Assembly: GCA_963785255.1 (NCBI GenBank)
Contig: CAWAUR010000014.1
Location: forward strand, 372,001 to 436,000
Source: Bog-159 sp963785255
Lineage (GTDB): Bacteria; Acidobacteriota; Terriglobia; Bryobacterales; Bryobacteraceae
DNA length: 64,000 bases
Direction: 5' to 3'
Positions 47,901 to 55,265 of this stretch are shown piece by piece (within the stretch, counting starts at the first letter, position 1; each line of letters begins with the position of its first letter). Made by a program: the position numbers and the translations under genes. The notes under the pieces are model-generated. The model was given only the letters and a program-made list of their open reading frames with translations. It ran no database searches and had not been told where the DNA came from.

Positions 47901-49451
47901 CTATGTCAGCAGACTACGCAGGCGGCGGGCGCTCTCCGGGCGGCGCAATTTGCGCAGCGCTCTCAATTCGATCTGCCGTACGCGCTCGCGCGTAACATCC
48001 AGATCGGCGCCGATTTCCTCCAGCGTGTGTTCGCGAGCGCAACCCAGACCAAAGCGCAAACGAAGCACCTGTTCTTCGCGCGGAACCAGCGTTTGCAGAA
48101 AATCCGACGTCTTCATGCGCACCTCGGCAGCCAACACCGAATCGGCCGGCGAAGTGCTCCAGCGATCCGCGATCAATTCACCTAGGGTGGACGCCTCATC
48201 GGTCCCGATGGGCGTATCGAGCGAAATCGGTTCGCGCGAAATGGTTCTCAGCTTGCCGACCTTGTCGCCGGTGGTCTTCAACTGGGCGGCCAGTTCTTCG
48301 TCCTCGGGAGGCCGGCCCAACTCGCGCTCCATCTGGCGGGAAGCCCGAAAGAACTTGTTCAGTTGGTCGTTCATGTGGATCGGAATGCGGATGGTGCGGG
48401 CCTGTTCGCCGAGCGCCCGCGAGACCGATTGCATCACCCACCAGGTAGCGTAAGTGGAAAACTTAAATCCGCGGCGGTAATCGAATTTCTCGGCCGCGCG
48501 CATTAGGCCCATGCTGCCTTCCTGCACCAGATCGAGCAAGTGCAGTCCCTTGTTCATATAGCGTTTGGCCACCGAGACCACCAAACGAAGATTGGCGTTG
48601 ACCAGATCCGACTTGGCTTGCTGCGCTTCGCGGTCGCCTTGATGGATGCGGTTGATGGCGGCCTGCAATTCCTGGCGCGTCGCGCCGGCCAGCGCCTCGC
48701 ATTTTCGGATCTCAGCGCGGAGCGTGCGTGCACGAACCTGCGCATCGCGTCCGCCGGCTGTATCGATCTGCCGCCATTCCCGATTCAGCCGCTCCAACTC
48801 CGCAGACCGACGTTCCAGTTCGTTGGCGAAGCCGGTCCATTGGTTGGGCCGAAACGGAATCCGTCGGATCTGCTGCGCCAAAGTGACGCGCGCCCGCTGG
48901 AACCGCCCCGCCAACTGGCGCCGCAACGCGCGGTCCCCGGCCGGCGCCAGCGCCAGATGTTGCTCGGCCTGCCGCAATTTGGCGTACAGGCGTTTGATGC
49001 GGGCAAAATGTGCGGTGAATTCCGCGCGCCGCTGGCGATCGGCCGCACTGCCATCTTCCACATCGCTGCGCTCCATCAGGCTATCCAGCTCCACGGACCC
49101 AGCCCCGACTTGCGCCAATAGTTCCACCACGCGTTGCTGAACCAGAGCGGAACGGCTGATCGCCTTTTCGCGCCGGGTCTGGCCGCGCTCCATGCGGCGG
49201 GCCAGTTGGACCTCCTGAGCGCGGGTAAGCAGAGGAACAGATCCGATTTCCCTTAAGTACCGCCTGACCGAGTCGTCATGCTCCGGAAACGACGGCGCCG
49301 GTTCTTCTATGGCTGCCGCCTGTTCGAAGTCCTCCGCATCGACGTCCAACGGTCCCCGCAATGCTTCCATGGCGTCCGGATCGGCAGTGTGGAAATGTGC
49401 GTCAAATTGGGTCCCCTCACCCACTTGGCCCTGGTAACTTGCGATCATCAT
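47901..49451 (-). CDS. RpoD-type sigma-70 family sigma factor
   Basis: About 516 residues from ATG 49451 (a GGGAG site precedes it; upstream in-frame starts reach 49532). Region 1.2 is seen in DSVRRYLREIGSVPLLTRAQ, a long non-conserved charged spacer follows, then region 2 (LVNANLRLVVSVAKRYMNKG, LHLLDLVQEGSMGLMRAAEK, GFKFSTYATWWVMQSVSRAL), region 3 and region 4 (VPREEQVLRLRFGLGCARE, HTLEEIGADLDVTRERVRQI). It is a primary-like sigma factor; acidobacterial genomes usually carry several, so it may be either the housekeeping or an alternative group 2 factor. Single gene in this context. Confidence 0.93.
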   Translation of the reverse strand: MMIASYQGQVGEGTQFDAHFHTADPDAMEALRGPLDVDAEDFEQAAAIEEPAPSFPEHDDSVRRYLREIGSVPLLTRAQEVQLARRMERGQTRREKAISRSALVQQRVVELLAQVGAGSVELDSLMERSDVEDGSAADRQRRAEFTAHFARIKRLYAKLRQAEQHLALAPAGDRALRRQLAGRFQRARVTLAQQIRRIPFRPNQWTGFANELERRSAELERLNREWRQIDTAGGRDAQVRARTLRAEIRKCEALAGATRQELQAAINRIHQGDREAQQAKSDLVNANLRLVVSVAKRYMNKGLHLLDLVQEGSMGLMRAAEKFDYRRGFKFSTYATWWVMQSVSRALGEQARTIRIPIHMNDQLNKFFRASRQMERELGRPPEDEELAAQLKTTGDKVGKLRTISREPISLDTPIGTDEASTLGELIADRWSTSPADSVLAAEVRMKTSDFLQTLVPREEQVLRLRFGLGCAREHTLEEIGADLDVTRERVRQIELRALRKLRRPESARRLRSLLT

Positions 49452-49639
49452 GCCCCGCAACTCCCTTTTCCCCACCTGGGTGGGGTTGAATTCGCGCATC
49501 ATCAGCAATTTGCGCCAGTTAAGCGGGCGCACTTACGGCCTTGCGGCCTCCCTGCGGGTCCGCTCAGAACTGATGTTTGCTAAGATTGCACGCGATCATT
49601 TGCAGTTTAGGGGCCAACAAATTGGGCCGGCGCTCGGCG

Positions 49640-50125
49640 CTATTTTGCGCGGGCCGCGGCATCCGCCTTACGCACGGCCTTTTCGCGCAGATTATATGCG
49701 TCGATGGCCACCTGCGAGGCCTCCCGCGCCATGCTGGTGCTCAGGCGCCGCTCGGCCTCGTCGAACATGCGCTCCGCTTCCATCCGGACGCGCCAGGCTT
49801 CGTCGTAGGCCTCCTTCAGCTTCTGCGCCAAAATCTTAACCTTGGGATCGACGCCGGCGGCTTCTTTCTTGGCCTTCTCGTACTTTCGCTTGGCGGGCGC
49901 TCCACCTTCGGCAAGCTCCGCTTCGGCCTCCAGTTCGGTGTAGGCATTATCGAGATCGACGCTCCAGCCGCTCTGGATTTCTTTATCCAATTCGTCAAAC
50001 GCCTCCCAGGCTATATCGGCCGTGCGGCGGACTGTCTTTTTCTCGGTCAGCCATTTCCAGACGCCCCAATCCTTGGCGACTTCCAGAAGCGACTTGGCAT
50101 CTTCCACTTGGGTGAGTTTGCGCAT
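49640..50125 (-). CDS. coiled-coil protein of unknown function
   Basis: A 161-residue protein from ATG 50125, highly charged and helical throughout (ELDKEIQSGWSVDLDNAYTE, AKRKYEKAKKEAAGVDPKVK, AYDEAWRVRMEAERMFDEAE), without signal or membrane segments; a long coiled coil is predicted over residues 45-155. The N-terminus contains WGVWKWLTEKKTVRRTADIA. I do not recognise a family beyond its similarity to unnamed acidobacterial proteins. It lies between the sigma factor gene and coaE, separated from coaE by an inverted repeat. Confidence 0.7.
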   Translation of the reverse strand: MRKLTQVEDAKSLLEVAKDWGVWKWLTEKKTVRRTADIAWEAFDELDKEIQSGWSVDLDNAYTELEAEAELAEGGAPAKRKYEKAKKEAAGVDPKVKILAQKLKEAYDEAWRVRMEAERMFDEAERRLSTSMAREASQVAIDAYNLREKAVRKADAAARAK

Positions 50126-50185
50126 ATGCGGGTCTGAAAATAGTATCTGTGGGGGCGGCCAGAAAGTCAATCTAGGGGCTAGCTA

Positions 50186-50330
50186 GGGGCTGGGGGTTAG
50201 GGTTTTGCCTTCGCGGAGAGGGAGGCGAAACAAAACCCCGCCCCCGGCCCCTGATCCCGGGCTCCACCGCGCGAAGCGCGGCCTAGCCCCAGTCCCTAAC
50301 CCCCAGCCCCCACCGCGCCAAGCGCGGCGT
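50186..50330. repeat. 17-bp inverted repeat and twin small hairpins upstream of coaE
   Basis: GGGGCTGGGGGTTAGGG (50186-50202) is perfectly complementary to CCCTAACCCCCAGCCCC (50294-50310). Between and after them are two copies of a small hairpin CACCGCGC-AAGCGCGG (near 50264 and 50311). The structure could be a transcription attenuator or bidirectional terminator between the two divergently read genes; it is not seen elsewhere in the window. Confidence 0.55.
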
Positions 50331-50951
50331 ATGATGTTGTTTGTGTTGAAAGTCGGTCTCACGGGCGGGTTGGCGTGCGGGAAGAGCTTCGTCGGCGATG
50401 CCCTTGCCGAGTTAGGCTGCCACGTGCTGCAGGCGGACCGCTTGGGGCACGAAGTCCTGCTGCATGGCGGGGAGGCTTACGCGCCCGTGGTGCGCGAATT
50501 CGGGCCGGGCATCGTCGCCGCGGACGGGACCATCGACCGGCATGCCTTGGCAGTCGAAGTCTTTGACAAACCTGAGCGTCTTAAACTGCTCAACAGCTTC
50601 GTGCATCCGCCGGTGATGCGGCGCGAAGAGCAATGGCTGGCGCAAGTCGCGGCAGAGGATCCGCACGGCATCGCCGTCGTCGAGGCGGCCATCCTCATCG
50701 AAACCGGCAGCTACAAAAGGTTCGATAAGCTGATAGTAGTGACCTGCGACGAGGAACAGCAAGTGCAACGGTCTATGAAACGGGACGGCGCGTCGCGCGC
50801 GGAAATACTGGCGCGCATCGGGCGCCAAATGCCGCTGGCTGAAAAAGTCAAATTCGCGGATTTTACGATTGACACGTCCGGCACGAAGGAAGAAACCCTG
50901 CGCCAGACGCGCGTGGTCTATGAATCGTTGCGGAGAATGGAACAACCATGA
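50331..50951 (+). CDS. coaE: dephospho-CoA kinase
   Basis: A 206-residue enzyme catalysing the last step of coenzyme A synthesis. The Walker A loop is GLTGGLACGKSFVGDALAE; VLQADRLGHEVL contains the catalytic Asp; the SFVHPPVMRREEQWL and VVEAAILIETG blocks are typical. Full length for CoaE. ATG 50331 is preferred, with ATG 50334 or GTG 50343 also possible. The htrA-like gene overlaps its stop by four bases, so the two form an operon. Confidence 0.95.
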   Translation: MMLFVLKVGLTGGLACGKSFVGDALAELGCHVLQADRLGHEVLLHGGEAYAPVVREFGPGIVAADGTIDRHALAVEVFDKPERLKLLNSFVHPPVMRREEQWLAQVAAEDPHGIAVVEAAILIETGSYKRFDKLIVVTCDEEQQVQRSMKRDGASRAEILARIGRQMPLAEKVKFADFTIDTSGTKEETLRQTRVVYESLRRMEQP

Positions 50952-52096
50952 GAATGCGAACTCTTGTGTGGGCCGCCCTCCTGGTGGGCGGCTTTTGGTA
51001 CTTTACTTCGGTGGCGCACTGGAATGCGGAGCGGCTGTGGCAGCCTATCCGGCAAGCGGAGCGCCTGTGGGCCGCGCCGGATACCGCGCACACGGCGGGC
51101 TTCGGCGCGGACGAGAGCAATAACATCGAGATATATAAGATGGCCCGGCCGGCGGCAGCCAACATCACCAGCATCGTGTATCGCGAAGATTTCTTCTTTC
51201 AGGTCTATCCGCAGGAAGGCGCCGGATCGGGCTTTGTGGTCAAGCCGGACGGGCTGATTCTGACCAACAATCACGTAGTCTCGGGCAGCCAGCAATTGAC
51301 CGTGACCCTGGCCGGCGACAAGAAGCAATACAAAGCGCGCGTGCTGGGTACGGACCCGCGCAACGATCTGGCGCTGGTGAAAATCCAATCCGATCACCCC
51401 CTGCCATTCCTGAAACTGGGCGATTCCGACAGCCTGCAGGTAGGGCAGAAGGTGCTGGCCATCGGCAATCCATTCGGATTCGGCGGCACGTTGACCACCG
51501 GCGTAGTCAGCGCTTTGGGGCGCAGTTTGCAGCCGCAGGAAGGGCGCCGCATGGAGGACATGATCCAGACCGACGCCGCCATCAACCCCGGCAACAGCGG
51601 CGGTCCGCTGCTTGATTCGCGCGGCGCCGTGATCGGCATCAACACCGCGATTTACGGCCCGCAGGGCAACATCGGCATCGGATTCGCACTGCCCATCAAT
51701 CGCGCTAAGGCGATGCTGGAGGAATTTCAGGCGAAAGGGCGCGTGACGCGGCCGTATCTGGGGATTCACACGGTTTTTATTTCCGGCGATGTGGCGGACG
51801 ATTTGGGCTTGCCCAACGAAGGCGGTCTGTTGATTCAGAGCGTGGAGCCCGGATCTCCGGCCGCCGACGCCGGCCTGCACGGCGCGTCGCGGCGCGCCAT
51901 CGTGGGCATGTACCAGATCGGCATCGGAGGCGATTACGTCATTGCGGTGGATGGGCAGCCAGTCGATAGCAACGACTCGCTGCAACGCGCGCTCAATCGC
52001 AAGCGGGTGGGGGATACGCTGGAGATTACGGTGTTCCGCGACCGGCGGACCGAGCGCGTGCGGGTGAAGGTGGGCGAGGCGCCCCAAACGCTGTAG
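50948..52096 (+). CDS. HtrA/DegP-type serine protease with one PDZ domain
   Basis: A 382-residue S1C-family protease anchored by an N-terminal membrane helix (TLVWAALLVGGFWYF). The triad is intact: His in LILTNNHVVSGS, Asp in RNDLALVKIQ, Ser in NPGNSGGPLLDSRG. One PDZ domain follows (PYLGIHTVFISGDVADDLGL, SVEPGSPAADAGL, GDYVIAVDGQPVDSNDSLQR). It degrades or refolds misfolded envelope proteins. Part of its PDZ-coding sequence, along with downstream DNA, is duplicated at 54808-55237. It is translationally coupled to coaE. Confidence 0.94.
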   Translation: MRMRTLVWAALLVGGFWYFTSVAHWNAERLWQPIRQAERLWAAPDTAHTAGFGADESNNIEIYKMARPAAANITSIVYREDFFFQVYPQEGAGSGFVVKPDGLILTNNHVVSGSQQLTVTLAGDKKQYKARVLGTDPRNDLALVKIQSDHPLPFLKLGDSDSLQVGQKVLAIGNPFGFGGTLTTGVVSALGRSLQPQEGRRMEDMIQTDAAINPGNSGGPLLDSRGAVIGINTAIYGPQGNIGIGFALPINRAKAMLEEFQAKGRVTRPYLGIHTVFISGDVADDLGLPNEGGLLIQSVEPGSPAADAGLHGASRRAIVGMYQIGIGGDYVIAVDGQPVDSNDSLQRALNRKRVGDTLEITVFRDRRTERVRVKVGEAPQTL

Positions 52097-52290
52097 GACA
52101 GACCTCCCGGTCTGTCCGTGGGCGCGCCTGTGGTGGTGGGGCGGACAATCTTTCCCGCAGCCGGCTAGCCGCCTGAAAGGCGGCTGCGGCCAGGATTGGC
52201 CGCCCTCCAATTGGTCTTCATCGCTTTCGGTGGCCCGCGGGGCCATGGGGCGCTCCCTGACGGTCGCGGCTCGGCAGGTTATTCTGTCCG
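52097..52290. repeat. repeat-rich spacer and left copy of a segmental duplication
   Basis: GGACAGACCTCCCGGTCTGTCC (52099-52120) is a short palindrome, here at the htrA gene end. From 52171 to 52290 the sequence (GCCTGAAAGGCGGCTGCGG onward, ending in a family A unit at 52252) is repeated almost identically at 55117-55237 on the other side of the ADOP permease gene. Confidence 0.75.
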
Positions 52291-52292
52291 GC

Positions 52293-54764
52293 TTATTCGT
52301 ATCGAATAGCTTTCATGGGATCGACTGCCATGGCTCGTCGCGCCGGAACATAAGAAGCCAAAACGGCTGCCCCAGTAAGAATCACGCAAACCGAAAGAAA
52401 GGTGACAGGGTCGGCGGTACCGACTCCGTACAGGAGGGTGGAAAAACTGGATAACAGTCTGGCGGCGATGAATGCGGTGACGCCTCCGATGAAGATGCTT
52501 ATCATGGCCAGCCGAAGACCTTCGCCAATGATCATGCGGAACACCCGCGCCTTCTCCGCGCCCAGCGCCATCCGGACTCCGATCTCCTGAACACGACTTG
52601 ATACTGAATAAGAGACGACGCCGAAAGTGCCGATCGACGCGAGCAACAGTGCCAACGCGGCAAAGGTTCCCATCAGGATCATGGGAAAGCGCTGCGGCAG
52701 GGATCTTGCAGCCAATTCCTGCACGGTCTGAACATTGTAAATCGGCTGGTCGGCGCCCGCCTGCAAAATGGCTGCCTGGACCGCAGGCATGATGGCTGCG
52801 CTGTCGAGTGAGGTGCGAATCGTGGCACTGATGTCGCCGTACATTCTGGGCAGCCAGTGATCGGAAATCTGATAGAAGGCGCCATAAACCTGGTAAGGGC
52901 TGGATCGGATGTGGCCGCCCAAACCCCAATGCAGTACGTGCCCAACCACGCCGATAATACGGAACGAACCCACGTGAATCAGAGACAGAGTCTGGCCAAC
53001 AGGATCTTTGTCCGGGAAGTAAGCACGCGCCAGTGCGCTATCGATGACCAGCACAGGAGCAGAGTGGGTATTGTCCTGCAACGTGAAGAAACGCCCTCGA
53101 AGTAGTGGTATTCCCATCACCTTAAGATAATCGGGACCGACGGAGTAAGAGGTGGCTCGGGGCGCCTCGGCCATTGACGCAGGAGCTGTGGAGCCGGCCC
53201 AGAACGGGAGTGCGTCGTCATCTCCACTTAAGGGAACCAATGTTGTAAAATCGGCAGCCTCTACGCCCGGTATCACGCGAAGCCGGTCCGCTAATTGCCG
53301 GTACCTGGTGCGCTCGGCGGCCGCACTCTTCTTAACGGAGGGCGATAACCCGATCTTAAAGGTGATCGCTCGCCGGATCTCGAACCCAGGATTCACTTCC
53401 CATAAGTGACGCACAGTTCGAAATAACAGCCCCGCACCGACGAGCAACACTACGGTAAGCGCCATCTGGAGAACGACGAACATGGTTTGAGCGCGATGAC
53501 TGCCGGTGTCGCTCCGGCTTCCCTGCTTTAAGGAGGTTTGTAAGTCAAGCCGCGCAGCCTTGAACGCTGGCAAGAGAGCGGAAATCACGACCACACAGAC
53601 GGAAATGCCCAACGTGAACAGGAGGACACCAGCGTTGAGACCGATGCTATGGGTCTGACCCAGCCTCCCGGGGAGAGCGGCAACGAGCGGCTTCAATCCC
53701 CACTTGGCGACGGCAAGGCCGGCGGCAGCTCCTACAAGTGACAGCACCACGGCTTCAGTAATCGATTGCCGGACGATACGGCTGCTATTCGCGCCGAGCG
53801 CGGAGCGAACTGCAAATTCGCGCGAACGCGCCACCGAGCGAGCCAGCAACAGATTTGCAAGGTTGGCGCAAGCAATGAGCAATACTACCGAGACGGAGCC
53901 GAACAGCAGCAGAATCGTGCCGCCCACATTCCCGATGGCTTCTTGCTTTAATGGTTCGACCGTGGTCCCCAGTCCGCGCTCTTCGTTGGGATAAAGGCGA
54001 TCCAGATCCGCCTGTACGGCATCCATGTCCCCCTGTGCGCGCCCAATCGAAACGCCGGGCCTCAGGCGCGCTATGCAGGCGATGTCGTGCGTGGTGCGAT
54101 CTCCGAGCAGGAGCGGGTCGGCCTGACCGAGGGGAACAAAGAAATCAGCATCGGTGAGGAAGCGAAAGCCGGGCGGGAGGACGCCCACGATGGTGTAGCT
54201 TAGGCCCTCCAGTGTCATGGATCTTCCAAGCACCCGGACACCTCCGCCGAAGCGCGTTCTCGAGAGCCGGTCGCTGATGATGGCGACGTGCGCGCCCCCG
54301 TAGACATCTTCCGCAGATGTGAATTCCCGGCCGAATGCGAGCTTTACACCCAGTGTACTGAAAAAATCCCAGGTTACCAGCTGACCACTGAGATGCTCAG
54401 GAGTACCGGGGCTGCTCAGGTCAAATCCCTGGGGCGTGAAAGCTGCCATGCGAGCAAAGGAGCGGCTGTTGCGGCGCCAATCGCGAAAGTCCGAATAGGA
54501 TAGATAGGTTGAACTTTTCAGCCTCTGGTTATAGAGCAACACAAGAACTAGACGATCCGGTTCTTTGTACGGCAAGGGCGAGAGAACGACGCCTTGAACG
54601 ACGCTGAAGATAGCAGCAGTAGCACCGATTCCGAGCGCAAGAGTGAAAATCGCCACCAGGGCAAAGCCCTTGGCGCGCCCCAGTGCGCGCACGGCATAGC
54701 GGCAATCGGCTAGTACGGACTCAAACCAGGTTGCGATCGGGGCCGCGCGGAATTGTGCGTTCAT
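52293..54764 (-). CDS. ADOP-type (acidobacterial duplicated orphan) MacB-like permease
   Basis: An 823-residue membrane protein with two FtsX/MacB permease domains in one chain. Eight membrane helices in two sets are expected: N-terminal (GFALVAIFTLALGIGATAAI, IFSVVQGVVL), middle (LLFGSVSVVLLIACANLANL), and a second set near the end (GTFAALALLLASIGTFGVVS, YSVSSRVQEIGVRMALGAE). The large periplasmic domains contain the MacB-PCD pattern (EPDRLVLVLLYNQ, LVTWDFFSTLGVKLAFGREF). No ATPase gene is next to it, as usual for this 'orphan' class (TIGR03434). It lies between the two copies of a segmental duplication. Substrate unknown. Confidence 0.93.
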   Translation of the reverse strand: MNAQFRAAPIATWFESVLADCRYAVRALGRAKGFALVAIFTLALGIGATAAIFSVVQGVVLSPLPYKEPDRLVLVLLYNQRLKSSTYLSYSDFRDWRRNSRSFARMAAFTPQGFDLSSPGTPEHLSGQLVTWDFFSTLGVKLAFGREFTSAEDVYGGAHVAIISDRLSRTRFGGGVRVLGRSMTLEGLSYTIVGVLPPGFRFLTDADFFVPLGQADPLLLGDRTTHDIACIARLRPGVSIGRAQGDMDAVQADLDRLYPNEERGLGTTVEPLKQEAIGNVGGTILLLFGSVSVVLLIACANLANLLLARSVARSREFAVRSALGANSSRIVRQSITEAVVLSLVGAAAGLAVAKWGLKPLVAALPGRLGQTHSIGLNAGVLLFTLGISVCVVVISALLPAFKAARLDLQTSLKQGSRSDTGSHRAQTMFVVLQMALTVVLLVGAGLLFRTVRHLWEVNPGFEIRRAITFKIGLSPSVKKSAAAERTRYRQLADRLRVIPGVEAADFTTLVPLSGDDDALPFWAGSTAPASMAEAPRATSYSVGPDYLKVMGIPLLRGRFFTLQDNTHSAPVLVIDSALARAYFPDKDPVGQTLSLIHVGSFRIIGVVGHVLHWGLGGHIRSSPYQVYGAFYQISDHWLPRMYGDISATIRTSLDSAAIMPAVQAAILQAGADQPIYNVQTVQELAARSLPQRFPMILMGTFAALALLLASIGTFGVVSYSVSSRVQEIGVRMALGAEKARVFRMIIGEGLRLAMISIFIGGVTAFIAARLLSSFSTLLYGVGTADPVTFLSVCVILTGAAVLASYVPARRAMAVDPMKAIRYE

Positions 54765-54807
54765 CTTGATCTTAGTTTAGAGGGTGGCAGGTGGGTAGTG
54801 GCTAGAA

Positions 54808-55237
54808 CGGACGATTTGGGATTGCCCAACGAAGGCGGTCCGTTGATTCGAGCGCGGAGCCCGGATCTCCGGCCGCCGAAGCCGGCGTGCGCGATGCGTC
54901 GCGGCGCGCCATCGTGGGAATGTACCAGATCGGCATCGGGGGCGATGACGTCATTGCGGTGGATGGGCAGCCGGTCGATCGCAACGACTCAACCGGGGGA
55001 CGCAGCGCGTGCTGGTGAAGGTGGGCGGAAGGTGACCGCTCCGTTGAAGACGCAGCCGGGCTAATTGAGGGCGGGCAATCCTGCCCTGGGGTCCCCTCGG
55101 GGGACGGCTTTTAGCCGGCCTGAAAGGCGGCTGCGGCCAGGATTGGCCGCCCTCCAATTGGTCTTCATCGCTTTCGGTGGCCCGCAGGGCATGGGGCACT
55201 CCCTGACGGTCGCGGCTCGGTAGGTTATTCTATCCCA
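54808..55237 (+). pseudogene. duplicated 3' end of the htrA gene plus downstream spacer
   Basis: GGACGATTTGGGATTGCCCA at 54809 onward matches 51797 in the HtrA-like gene, and similarity runs through the PDZ-coding part to about 54987, with frameshifts after GGPLI. It resumes near 55000 (GCGTGCTGGTGAAGGTGGGC) after a deletion of roughly 70 bases. 55117-55237 then repeats the spacer downstream of htrA (52171-52290), including its family A unit. The fragment has no start or catalytic part and is not functional. Confidence 0.85.
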
Positions 55238-55265
55238 GCCGCGCACGTGAGCAAGCGGTTCCGGA

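Noticed and set aside
55061..55246. Minus-strand frames around 54950-55250 reading smoothly (ATESDEDQLEGGQSWPQPPF)
   Set aside because: The same text is read from the duplicated spacer beside htrA (near 52200), so it is repeat-derived and not an independent gene.
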